Source of the DNA: Nostoc sp. FACHB-152
Lineage (GTDB): Bacteria > Cyanobacteriota > Cyanobacteriia > Cyanobacteriales > Nostocaceae
Assembly (NCBI RefSeq): GCF_014697475.1
Contig: NZ_JACJRV010000067.1
Coordinates: forward strand, 1 to 39,595
DNA length: 39,595 bases
Direction of reading: 5' to 3'
The notes under the pieces are model-generated. The model was not told the origin of the DNA. It searched no databases and saw only the letters and a list, made by a program, of their open reading frames with translations. The translations under genes were made by a program, and so were the position numbers. How positions within the stretch are numbered: the stretch's first letter is position 1; every line of letters begins with the position of its first letter. Positions 17,690 to 25,600 of this stretch are shown here, one piece after another.

Positions 17690-17876
17690 TAATTTTCACC
17701 TGTTCGTTACATAAGTGAGCCTCTGGGATTGAGTTGAAAGCATATCACTTATCGACATAATTCAACTTAATATGAATTGAACCATTATTCTTAACTAGCT
17801 TGATTTGTCTTAAAGCTGTCTTAAACAGTTAGGACAGCCAACCCAGAAGCCCTGCCAGAGTTGTTTTGCAAGACAA

Positions 17877-17903
17877 AGCCGCTATAGTCTTTCTATAGCG
17901 GCT
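17877..17903 (-). terminator. hairpin downstream of the DUF4912 gene
   Basis: AGCCGCTATAG (17877-17887) and CTATAGCGGCT (17893-17903) form a perfect 11-bp stem with a 5-nt loop. On the minus strand it is followed by TTTGTCTTG, a weak T-tract, so it can end the DUF4912 transcript. The inner palindrome also occurs near 16241-16259. Confidence 0.5.
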
Positions 17904-17955
17904 AATAATTCAATATTCCAATCGGGATGAGCTAAAATCCGCAATCATCGGTAAT

Positions 17956-19206
17956 TTAGAAAAACCATTCGGGAACGGCTTCTTCTTTAGTATTGGTGTT
18001 GCGAGATGGTGTTTCACGATTGAATTTCATGTGAATTGAGCGTGTTTGCTCACCATCAGCAGCAACTGCCACAATTGGATAGTCAATTAAACCATCTTGG
18101 AAGGACATCTGGAAGCGGAATGTACCATCGGGATTGAGTTTAATTTCACGTCCGCCAATGGTTACGGTAGCGTCGGGTTCTGTTGCACCGTAGACAATCA
18201 ATTCAGCATCGGCAATTAACCAGAACTGACGAGGACGAATTGGTGGGGCGGAACCTGAGAAGCCTACACCAGACATTCCTACACCGGACATGGTTAAACC
18301 AGAGGTGGTGGGAACTGCCCACATACCTACGCCAGATGGGAAGACGTAGGAACTGATAGCTTGTTCGGGACTCACAGAACCAGGTATGTGCTGCATGGAA
18401 CCAAACAGAGAACCTGCAACCCGTTGTGCTTCGGCGGACTCAGCCAAACCAAAGATTTGGTCATAGATGGGGTTGCCGCCATTGAATCCGGCTGCGGCTG
18501 TTGCGAGTTTCTTCGCAGGTGGGACGAGTTCGTACAGAGTCTTACCACGCAAGTCTTCTTCAAATTCAACTTTGATGAAGACATCTTCAATCCAGTCTGA
18601 TGGGTACACAGGAGGAATGTGTACTTGGGCAGCACGAGCCAATATTAACCAACGTCCGTCGGGTGTACGATAACCGATATCGATGACATAATCGCGATCG
18701 CTCACAGGAATTGGTATGTACCATTCTCTAGCAAGCTCATCAACTGGATATTCTTGAATGCTGTGGGGGCTTTGATACTCAAGACTGATGTCGGTGACAT
18801 CATAAATTCGCAGTGCTAATTGCTGTCCACCTTGTCGGCGCAGTTCTTCTTTATGGTCATTGGGAATATCCCAGTAAGTGTAAGCCCATTGGGGATCGCG
18901 GGGTAAAAGTACAATCCGACTTTCACCATATCCTCCTGGCAGATCTCCAAGTCCTTCATCAACATCAGCCAGAGAGCCACCAGTACGGTCTTCTTGACCC
19001 AGTTCAAATTTTGCTGCTTCCACGGTTTCCTGTGCCTCCAGTGAACGAGATGGGCTAAGTGAAACTTTGCTGCGCTGCACCTCTTGAATGGCCGCCAGCA
19101 GTTGTGATTTACGCATTCGGCTATAGCGGGAGACGCTATATTCACTGGCAACTTTTCTTAGTTGCCGTAATGTCATCTCCTCTAGCGGTGGGCGTTCTTT
19201 CGCCAT
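17956..19206 (-). CDS. DUF4912 protein with an N-terminal Rho-N/SAP-like domain
   Basis: 416 residues. The first 45 (EEMTLRQLRKVASEYSVSRY, then RMRKSQLLAAIQE) form a Rho N-terminal/SAP-like helix-extended-loop-helix, a fold that binds nucleic acids. The DUF4912 domain follows at about 95-210, with LLPRDPQWAYTYWDIP and the WYIPIPVSDRDYVIDIGYRT segment. After it come a low-complexity Ser/Gly/Val stretch (SGVGMSGVGFSG, about 305-330) and a small beta domain (residues 330-400) of the kind often found after DUF4912. A GGAGG lies about 9 bases before the ATG. Conserved in cyanobacteria, function not established. Confidence 0.85.
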   Translation of the reverse strand: MAKERPPLEEMTLRQLRKVASEYSVSRYSRMRKSQLLAAIQEVQRSKVSLSPSRSLEAQETVEAAKFELGQEDRTGGSLADVDEGLGDLPGGYGESRIVLLPRDPQWAYTYWDIPNDHKEELRRQGGQQLALRIYDVTDISLEYQSPHSIQEYPVDELAREWYIPIPVSDRDYVIDIGYRTPDGRWLILARAAQVHIPPVYPSDWIEDVFIKVEFEEDLRGKTLYELVPPAKKLATAAAGFNGGNPIYDQIFGLAESAEAQRVAGSLFGSMQHIPGSVSPEQAISSYVFPSGVGMWAVPTTSGLTMSGVGMSGVGFSGSAPPIRPRQFWLIADAELIVYGATEPDATVTIGGREIKLNPDGTFRFQMSFQDGLIDYPIVAVAADGEQTRSIHMKFNRETPSRNTNTKEEAVPEWFF

Positions 19207-19778
19207 TAAGTTGGCCTCCAGTAGCTTGAAAAGTAAATTATTTCTCCGGGTTAAAGGATGCTTAATAAAGTGCCATCTATCCCAGATGAATTTTTTATTC
19301 CTGACTCCTGGTTTTGCCCAGTTTTAAAGTTTTTTAATTGGCTTTTAAAATGAGGGTTGCTCCCTTTTAATTTCCTTAAATACTTAGATAAGCATTTTTC
19401 GGGATCGGAGGAGTCGCTTTGTTAAGTAAATACTAACCAGTAAACCTACCTATTGATCAAGGGGTCTAAGGTCGCTTTTTTCAGGGTTTCACGAACTTAA
19501 TAGGTTTTTCGGGATCACATTGTTATGTTTTCATGACATTAGGATTCAGTGAGCCAACCCTAATGTCATGAAATTGTGACATTAGGGTTGATAAGGCTGT
19601 GTAAGCCCGATCAAGTCAGGGCTGGGGTGTTTTTGATGGCGATCGCTTGTTTAAATTTCGTCTGGATTTATGCCTAAAGCACGCAAGCGATCGGCTAGTT
19701 GTGCTGCAAATACGTCAAAATTTAAATAAAAGCGATGTCTTACGACAAGCCGCTTTGCGTCTACGCATTTGAGAAACC
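19207..19778. other. 572-bp intergenic region with a three-armed inverted repeat
   Basis: No gene is seen. The segment TTTTTCGGGATC appears twice (about 19394 and 19502). Three related arms at 19531-19590 give two mutually exclusive hairpins, listed separately. The last 100 bases lead into the VOC gene and include CGCAAGCGATCGG, close to a HIP1 site. Confidence 0.5.
19531..19590. promoter_or_regulatory. three-armed inverted repeat able to form two alternative hairpins
   Basis: Arm 1 TCATGACATTAGG (19531-19543) is perfectly complementary to 19559-19571 (loop 15). The same middle arm, read as CAACCCTAATGTCA (19555-19568), is perfectly complementary to TGACATTAGGGTTG at 19577-19590 (loop 8, 14-bp stem). 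Both hairpins need the middle arm, so only one can form at a time. It lies 325 bases upstream of the DUF4912 start and about 190 bases upstream of the VOC start. No T-tract follows, so a classic attenuator is not shown; it could also be a multi-site operator. Confidence 0.5.
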
Positions 19779-20138
19779 ATGCAGATTACCCAGAGCCTTC
19801 ATAGTGCTATTCTCGTTACCAACTTAGAACGCTCCGAACACTTTTATGGGCAAGTGTTGGGATTAACAAAAATCGACCGATCCCTGAAATATCCTGGTGT
19901 ATGGTATCAAATTGGCAACTATCAACTTCACCTGATAGTTTCATCAACTGTTCCTACCGATAACCAAAACGAAAAATGGGGGCGCAACCCTCACATTGCT
20001 TTTGCGGTGGCTGATTTAGAGCAAGCTAAACAAGAATTACTCAGTCACAATTATCCTCTTCAAGCCAGCGCCTCCGGTCGCCCCGCTATTTTTACTCACG
20101 ATCCCGATGGGAATGTGATAGAGATGAGTCAGCAGTGA
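19779..20138 (+). CDS. VOC/glyoxalase superfamily protein
   Basis: 119 residues, one complete vicinal-oxygen-chelate unit made of two beta-alpha-beta-beta-beta modules. The first begins LHSAILVTNLERSEHFYGQVLG and continues GVWYQIGNYQLHLIV. The second begins HIAFAVADLEQAKQEL and ends FTHDPDGNVIEM. The His and Glu positions expected for metal binding are present (His8, His45-type position, His75, Glu116 by eye). It may be a glyoxalase, dioxygenase-like or resistance-type protein; single-unit members act as dimers. The ribosome site is weak (GAGAAA). Confidence 0.83.
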   Translation: MQITQSLHSAILVTNLERSEHFYGQVLGLTKIDRSLKYPGVWYQIGNYQLHLIVSSTVPTDNQNEKWGRNPHIAFAVADLEQAKQELLSHNYPLQASASGRPAIFTHDPDGNVIEMSQQ

Positions 20139-20242
20139 CTTGATAGGGAGCAGAGGGGCAGGGGTGCAAGGGAGCAGGGGTGCAGAGATCATCCAAGCCT
20201 CTGAGTAAAAACAGCACCAGTTCCGCTCAATGCCCGATGTGT

Positions 20243-21475
20243 TTAGCAGATCGCGGCAACCATTTCCGCCATTCGCCGACGGGCTACGTCTCTGGCATTT
20301 TGCGCTATCTGGCAGGCGAGTGACAGATTCTTACCAATCTCGACAACTCGCGTGGCGATTTCTTCTCCGGTGCTGTTATCAATCTCAAACAGCCAGTTTT
20401 CCAGCCCGATGTCGCGCCACATCTGCCCCTTGCGCGTGTCCGTCGGTTGTCGGAGGTGTACGGCGGGAGTAGCCGCCGCCACCGCCATAATCGGTGAGTG
20501 CATTTCAAAACTGACGACTGCGGCAGCCTTAGCATACACGCTCGCCGCTTCGGCGGTCAGCCAGTAGCGATCTAAAACCGCAACACTCGGCTTGATATCG
20601 TTAGGCAACGGGTCGTACAGCAGAGGCTTGAGGCGTGGCACTTGGTAGGTCATCTCCGGTACGAGAAACACCCGCATACCAGTCTCTGTCACCCACGCAA
20701 TGATTGCTTCCCGTAGTTTGGCGTGATCGGGATATGCAAATGCTTCATTGATCGCACTTTTCGGCGGGTTCGGTTTCTCTGTCTCCGGGTAGATTTCCCA
20801 GTACGGTGTCCACCTTAGTCGCGGCACAGCACACAAGAAGCTACCTTCCTTCAGGTCGTACTCCTTCAGCAACTTGTCAGCAGCCACATCGTCACGGATA
20901 TCTAGGGCGAAGGTCGCATCCGGGCCAAACCCGATTTTTGGCCCTGAAATTCCCGCTTTGCATAGAGCAGTCAGAGAGTCGGTTTCGCGGGTGAATATGA
21001 ACTTTGCACCGGCCAGCAGGTCACGGTATTTGTTTAACTCCTCGTCAAGCAGAGTGATACCAGCGAAGCCATAGGGCTTTTTGGCTTCTTGGGCTAACTT
21101 AGCCTCCGCCCAGCCCACCAGTCCTGGGCCGGAGCCGTGCAGAAAGAAATCACAGTTCTCCAACGCCGCCTGCTGCTCATTTTTAGTCTTGGCAATCTTC
21201 AGTTTTGGGAAGCGGGTCTTGAGTATATTCTCCACTGTCGCAGAAAGGAGATTCGGCCAAAGCGTAACTTCCGCATTCGGAAATTGTTTTTCGAGCAATG
21301 CGAGCATACCTGGAGTGTGAGCGATATCACCGATGTTGACCGTCTGCCAAGACGAGCGTAGTAGGATGTGGATAGGTTTTCTGGATGTGTTGTGCATAGG
21401 TTTGCTGGGTGTGTCGGTGCAACATACCATTCCGAGTGTGCAAAGCAAATTGGCAAGAAAAATTCGACGATTCAC
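20243..21475 (-). CDS. polysaccharide pyruvyl transferase-like protein with an export signal
   Basis: 410 residues with the polysaccharide pyruvyl transferase fold: NIGDIAHTPGMLALLEKQFP near the N-terminus, then FFLHGSGPGLVGWAEAKL, IFTRETDSLTALCKAGI and, late, VVSFEMHSPIMAVAAATPAV. Members usually transfer pyruvate from PEP to sugars in exopolysaccharide synthesis in the cytoplasm. Odd here is the N-terminus NRRIFLANLLCTLGMVCC, which looks like a twin-arginine and/or lipoprotein signal. The start is GTG with AAGGAG about 9 bases upstream. G+C is visibly higher than in the flanks, with many GCC/CGC/GTC codons, which suggests recent transfer. Exported members with an unknown reaction are the alternative. 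Confidence 0.8.
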   Translation of the reverse strand: MNRRIFLANLLCTLGMVCCTDTPSKPMHNTSRKPIHILLRSSWQTVNIGDIAHTPGMLALLEKQFPNAEVTLWPNLLSATVENILKTRFPKLKIAKTKNEQQAALENCDFFLHGSGPGLVGWAEAKLAQEAKKPYGFAGITLLDEELNKYRDLLAGAKFIFTRETDSLTALCKAGISGPKIGFGPDATFALDIRDDVAADKLLKEYDLKEGSFLCAVPRLRWTPYWEIYPETEKPNPPKSAINEAFAYPDHAKLREAIIAWVTETGMRVFLVPEMTYQVPRLKPLLYDPLPNDIKPSVAVLDRYWLTAEAASVYAKAAAVVSFEMHSPIMAVAAATPAVHLRQPTDTRKGQMWRDIGLENWLFEIDNSTGEEIATRVVEIGKNLSLACQIAQNARDVARRRMAEMVAAIC

Positions 21476-21569
21476 AACATATTTCTCCTTTGGAAATAAA
21501 TCTGCTTGACCGCGATCGCTTGTTGCTAAGATAGAAATTCCTCACAACAACGACTGAGACCCTAGTTAT

Positions 21570-21737
21570 TTAATTCAATTTCAAAAGTTTTCGCTCTACT
21601 GATACTGTTTCACTTGGTGGTTTTGCTTTGTATTGCAGTAATTCGAGTAGTACATTAAGCCACACAGCTTTCAAATGCTGCTGGGATTCTCTCAAATATT
21701 GTACTGTCTCAAACAGAGATAGACGAAGGATAATCAC
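21570..21737 (-). CDS. possible small protein (55 residues)
   Basis: A minus-strand frame from a GTG at 21737 encodes a compact helical peptide, including ETVQYLRESQQHLKAVWLNV and LLELLQYKAKPPSETVSVER, and stops at 21570. The composition is protein-like and it fills the gap between two genes, divergent from the recombinase by 9 bases. There is no clear ribosome site and no family was recognised, so it may be chance. Confidence 0.25.
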   Translation of the reverse strand: MIILRLSLFETVQYLRESQQHLKAVWLNVLLELLQYKAKPPSETVSVERKLLKLN

Positions 21738-21746
21738 AATTGACAA

Positions 21747-23048
21747 ATGAAAATTATTGCCTACATTTATTGTGACCCTTTGCTGGAAACTGTTCCCGAA
21801 GATATTGATTGGGGATGGGAGGTGGAACGGGTTTATCAAGATTTAGGCAACCCAGAGATGCGATCGCAATTACAACAATTACTTACAGACTGCCAAAACC
21901 AACCTGTAGAATGTCTAGTTGTGCGGCGTTTAGAAGAATTGGGTGATACTGTCAAAGAAGTAAGCGATCGCTTAACCCAATTAGAAGCTTTAGGAGTAGC
22001 GGTAATTGCTATTGAGCAGTCGTATACATCAGAACAGTCAAATTTCCGGGCTGAGTTGCTGAGATTAGTCCAAGAAATTCAATATCAACAACGTAGCCGC
22101 CGCATCCGCCAAGGACACGCCCGCAATCGTTTAGAAGCAGCACCGCCACCAGGAAAAGCACCTTACGGCTATCGCAGAGGTCAAGGAAAATACATCATTG
22201 ACCGTAGTACTTCCCCAGTTGTGAAAGAATTTTTTGACAACTTTTTACTCTATGGTTCCTTGCGGGGCGCAGTACGTCACTTAGCGAAAAAATATGCGAA
22301 AAAAATTTCTGTGACAACTGGGCGACGCTGGTTGACTAACCCTATTTATCGGGGGGATACAGCTTATCTCAATGGTGAAATTATCTCCGATACTCATACG
22401 CCGATTATTTCGAGAGAAGAAGCCGCCCAAATTGACCGACTTTTACGCCGTAATAGCCGCTTACCATCTCGAACTGCAAGTGCGCCGCGTTCTTTGGCTG
22501 GGTTAGTTGTGTGCGGCGAATGTCAGTCACATATGACAGTTACCCGTGTGACTCGCCGTTATCAAAATAAAGAGTATTTGTATTTACGTCCGATTAGCTG
22601 TCCTCACAGCCCTAAGTGTCGCGCGATTTCTTATCAAGAAGTTTTGGAATGTACGATTGAAAAGGTCTGTCGTGAGTTACCGTTAGCCGTTGCGGGGATC
22701 AACTCGCCCCAGTTGGATGCATTCAAGAATAGTTTAGGAGATGCGATCGCTCGTCAACAAGAAATTTTGGCTCAATTACCTACTTTAATTGAAACTGGCA
22801 TTTTAGATGCAGAAACAGCAAAATTAAGAGCTTACAAAATTCGTACAGAAATCTCGACATTACAAGCAAAGTTAGCGACACTTCCGCCAGTAAATCTGCG
22901 TTCTGTGGCGCAAGCTGTTTCGATTCCGCAATTTTGGTTAGATTTATCAGAGACAGAAAGACGCTTTTATCTAAGAGAATTTATTCGCCAAATTGAAATG
23001 ATTCGCCAAGATAAAGAATGGGATTTGCGAGTCGTTTTTATTTTTTAG
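21747..23048 (+). CDS. large serine recombinase-family protein with degenerate active site
   Basis: 433 residues with the architecture of large serine recombinases. A resolvase-like domain covers about 1-115. A recombinase domain from about 135 contains GKAPYGYRRGQG and TTGRRWLTNPIYRGDT. A zinc-ribbon follows with Cys256, Cys259, Cys285 and Cys291. A helical coiled region (about 330-400) precedes the C-terminal WDLRVVF strand. The catalytic residues are missing: where resolvases read Y-x-R-V-S-T, this protein reads YIYCDP, so Arg8 is Tyr and Ser10 is Asp. Where they read L-D-R-L-x-R, it reads LEELGD. It therefore probably binds DNA without cutting it, or acts with an active partner. XisF-like excision factors are relatives in this group. 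Confidence 0.82.
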   Translation: MKIIAYIYCDPLLETVPEDIDWGWEVERVYQDLGNPEMRSQLQQLLTDCQNQPVECLVVRRLEELGDTVKEVSDRLTQLEALGVAVIAIEQSYTSEQSNFRAELLRLVQEIQYQQRSRRIRQGHARNRLEAAPPPGKAPYGYRRGQGKYIIDRSTSPVVKEFFDNFLLYGSLRGAVRHLAKKYAKKISVTTGRRWLTNPIYRGDTAYLNGEIISDTHTPIISREEAAQIDRLLRRNSRLPSRTASAPRSLAGLVVCGECQSHMTVTRVTRRYQNKEYLYLRPISCPHSPKCRAISYQEVLECTIEKVCRELPLAVAGINSPQLDAFKNSLGDAIARQQEILAQLPTLIETGILDAETAKLRAYKIRTEISTLQAKLATLPPVNLRSVAQAVSIPQFWLDLSETERRFYLREFIRQIEMIRQDKEWDLRVVFIF

Positions 23049-23378
23049 GAACTTTTTAAAAATCAATTAACAAACAAAAATCATCAAATAAATTTTAAAT
23101 AATCATGATCATAATTATAAGTTTGAGCCGTCAGATATAGGCAGATTTTACAACATACCAAAAGCTGTCTGCTAGTCAGATAAAAATAGTTAAAATTAGT
23201 AACTTATTTAAATATTAATTTAATAGAATTTACAAATTTATAAAAACATAACATATATACGGAACGGAATTACACAAAATTTTTTTATATTGAAAGAATA
23301 TAAAAAAATTTTTAGTGTCCTGATAACTATGTAATGTGTGGTATATCTACTTAGAGTTTTTGAGTAACAGTCGGCTCA
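23049..23378. other. 330-bp AT-rich intergenic region upstream of the di-heme gene
   Basis: Very A/T-rich. The only clear structure is the perfect hairpin at 23276-23312, listed separately. The leader of the di-heme gene presumably starts between that hairpin and the ATG at 23379, but no promoter boxes stand out. Confidence 0.5.
23276..23312. terminator. perfect 16-bp all-A/T hairpin
   Basis: AAAATTTTTTTATATT (23276-23291) is perfectly complementary to AATATAAAAAAATTTT (23297-23312), with a GAAAG loop. The stem has no G or C. The plus-strand 3' side ends in a run of T, so it could terminate readthrough from the recombinase gene about 230 bases upstream, or act as a melting or architectural element before the di-heme gene. 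Confidence 0.5.
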
Positions 23379-25442
23379 ATGAAAAAAAAAACCAAATATA
23401 GTGTAAGTAGATGGCTATCTGCGTTCAAAGCTAAGATTTTCTTATTAGTGTGCATTTTTATTACTACTATTGTTGGTATTGTATTATCAAATTTTTTGAT
23501 AACAAGCCAGCCAGCTTTCGCAAAGATTGACCCACTACAAGCAGCACCAACTCAACCAGTAGGCTACTACGATTATTTCGGTAAACTCCTCAGTCCTCAA
23601 GAAGCATCACAACTGGTTGCAAGTAAAGGACTTGATCCTCAAGACCCTATTTCTTATGAAAAAATAGGTGCAGTTCATATTACTAAAGAATTGATTGCCC
23701 AAGGGGAAGATATATTTTTCAATCGACCTGTAGGCGATTTATTTGGCTTGCAAGGTGTGTTTGGTCTTGGACAAGGTTCAGCCATTCTTTTGGATGAAAT
23801 TACCGCCGCAATTATTAATTTGCAGGGTCAGCCAAGCAATAACTTAAAAATTACCTTACAGAAAGATGTCCCTATAGGTAGTCGGATGTTACGAAAAGGT
23901 ACATCCATAAATACAGGCTTAAAGGTAGAAAAAGGATCAACTGTTCCCATAGGAACGACAGCAAATGGGCAAAGTACCTGTGCATTTTGCCATGCGAGTC
24001 TTTCCAAAGAAGGTAAACGTCTTCCTGGTGTAGCAAATGGTGAAATAGCTTTTCCCATATTTCTAGGTTTAGCACCAAATTCATCTGCTGCGTTCTCACG
24101 CACCAAACTCAATCCCTTAGATCCTAAATACCAAGGTAATGGCAAAACTATTATTGACAGTAAAGGTAATTTAGTAAAATTGCCCGACCCTGAAAAGTTT
24201 GAGAAGGCTTTTGATGATATTTTATGGCAATTACCTTTTGGTAATTTTGAAAGTTCCACAGATGGAATAAAAAATACCACTCAAATTCCTAACAATTTCA
24301 CCTTTAAAACTGCTCCTTACACTGCCTCTGGAGAAGCGGCCGTTGGCCCGTTTGCAGGATTGAGTGCTTTCAACAGTGCTGTACACTCTTCAGAAACAAA
24401 CATCCTTGCATCATACGAACTAATTGCCAAAACTCTGAATATTGACCCAGAAGTATATCTTGGTACGGCTCTTCAAAATGCTGCGGACGAAAGACTTCGT
24501 ATACCAGAAGGTGTTAAACCCTCAGTATGGTTGCGGACAATTGCACCGGATGCTAGTCGAGCAGAGTTACAAGATCAAGTTGTTGCTCCTGGTGTAGGTA
24601 ACTATCCAGATTTGAAACCCAACTTGTTAACAGCTAATGGATTAATTTTTAGTCCCCCAACTGGCAATCCTTTAGATAATGCCAGTGGCAAGTTCATGTT
24701 TGCTAATAACGCCATGTCTGCTTTTCAAAATAGCTTAGTACCACCTGCTAACAAGACTCCTGAAAACTGGCAGGCACTGAATAATAATTCAGTCAAACGT
24801 GGGGCGAAAGTGTTTGAAAAGGCTAATTGTGCAACTTGCCATATTCCCCCCTTCTTCACTGATAACAAAGTTCACCCAGTTGAGGAAATTGGTACTAATC
24901 CCGCCCGCGCCCAGTCTCGCTTGGCACTAGCGAAATTCTTAGTGCCTCCTAAACTATACAGTTTCAATAATCCTGTTCCCATACCAGCCGATGCAGAAGT
25001 GTTGGATGTCCCAACCCCAGGCATTTCTGATAACCCCACGAATCAACTACCAAATGGTGGTTACAAAACTACTCCCTTACGTGGCCTTTATTTAAACCCA
25101 CCCTATTTACATGATGGTGGTGTAGCAGTACGGGCTGGTAGTTTAAAATTTGACTCTAACGGCGATTTCACTGTTGTTGATTCGACTGGGTTAGGATTGC
25201 CTGGGACTCTGCGCCAAAGCATCCCAGCCGATGCTGCCAGCAGCTTAAGGGCTTTAGTCGATCGCAAACTTCGTGCTAAAGTCATCAAAGCTAACAAAGC
25301 TGACGCAGATTTAGTAAGTAGTAACCTTGATGGTACAGGTCATGAATTTTATGTAGACTGTCAAGCTGGATTTAATCCTAAACAACAAACAGACCTGATT
25401 AATTTCTTACTGGCACTTGATGATAAACCTGGTGAGTTCTAA
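23379..25442 (+). CDS. large di-heme c-type protein (cytochrome c peroxidase/RoxA-like superfamily)
   Basis: 687 residues. A basic N-terminus and hydrophobic helix (about 20-42) end in SQPAFA, a good signal-peptidase site, so the protein is exported. There are two covalent heme motifs, CAFCH (201-205) and CATCH (484-488). Between them lie about 280 residues, and after the second heme the RGLYLNPPYLHDGGVAVR motif common to di-heme peroxidase-like proteins. It is much longer than classical bacterial cytochrome c peroxidases (about 330 residues), close to the length of RoxA-type oxygenases, and differs in layout from the operon cytochromes at 6186-8397. A strong terminator follows, so it is a single-gene unit. 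Peroxidase, oxidase or oxygenase roles are all open. Confidence 0.82.
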   Translation: MKKKTKYSVSRWLSAFKAKIFLLVCIFITTIVGIVLSNFLITSQPAFAKIDPLQAAPTQPVGYYDYFGKLLSPQEASQLVASKGLDPQDPISYEKIGAVHITKELIAQGEDIFFNRPVGDLFGLQGVFGLGQGSAILLDEITAAIINLQGQPSNNLKITLQKDVPIGSRMLRKGTSINTGLKVEKGSTVPIGTTANGQSTCAFCHASLSKEGKRLPGVANGEIAFPIFLGLAPNSSAAFSRTKLNPLDPKYQGNGKTIIDSKGNLVKLPDPEKFEKAFDDILWQLPFGNFESSTDGIKNTTQIPNNFTFKTAPYTASGEAAVGPFAGLSAFNSAVHSSETNILASYELIAKTLNIDPEVYLGTALQNAADERLRIPEGVKPSVWLRTIAPDASRAELQDQVVAPGVGNYPDLKPNLLTANGLIFSPPTGNPLDNASGKFMFANNAMSAFQNSLVPPANKTPENWQALNNNSVKRGAKVFEKANCATCHIPPFFTDNKVHPVEEIGTNPARAQSRLALAKFLVPPKLYSFNNPVPIPADAEVLDVPTPGISDNPTNQLPNGGYKTTPLRGLYLNPPYLHDGGVAVRAGSLKFDSNGDFTVVDSTGLGLPGTLRQSIPADAASSLRALVDRKLRAKVIKANKADADLVSSNLDGTGHEFYVDCQAGFNPKQQTDLINFLLALDDKPGEF

Positions 25443-25501
25443 TTAAGAAGGTTAATAGTCACTATAAACTATTGACTATAGCAATCCTAAAACTTAGATA
25501 A

Positions 25502-25549
25502 AAAACCCAAACCCCGGCTTCGATAAAAAGTCGGGGTTCGGGTTTTATT
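25502..25549 (+). terminator. intrinsic terminator after the di-heme gene
   Basis: AAAACCCAAACCCCGGC (25502-25518) pairs with GTCGGGGTTCGGGTTTT (25530-25546), with one mismatch and one wobble. The A-tract before and T-tract after make it usable in both directions, which suits its place between the convergent di-heme and tal genes. Confidence 0.85.
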
Positions 25550-25600
25550 GTTTGGTTAATTCTGAGTTAGGTGCAAGACTTGCCCAGAAATCCCTAAATT

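Noticed and set aside
20230-21361. Several overlapping frames antisense to the pyruvyl transferase-like gene
   Set aside because: GC-rich DNA keeps many frames open. Only the minus-strand 410-codon frame shows family motifs.
25502-25549. GC-rich hairpin containing GGGGTTCGGG as a tRNA T-arm
   Set aside because: No acceptor or anticodon arms fit. The A- and T-tracts around a long stem mark an intrinsic terminator.
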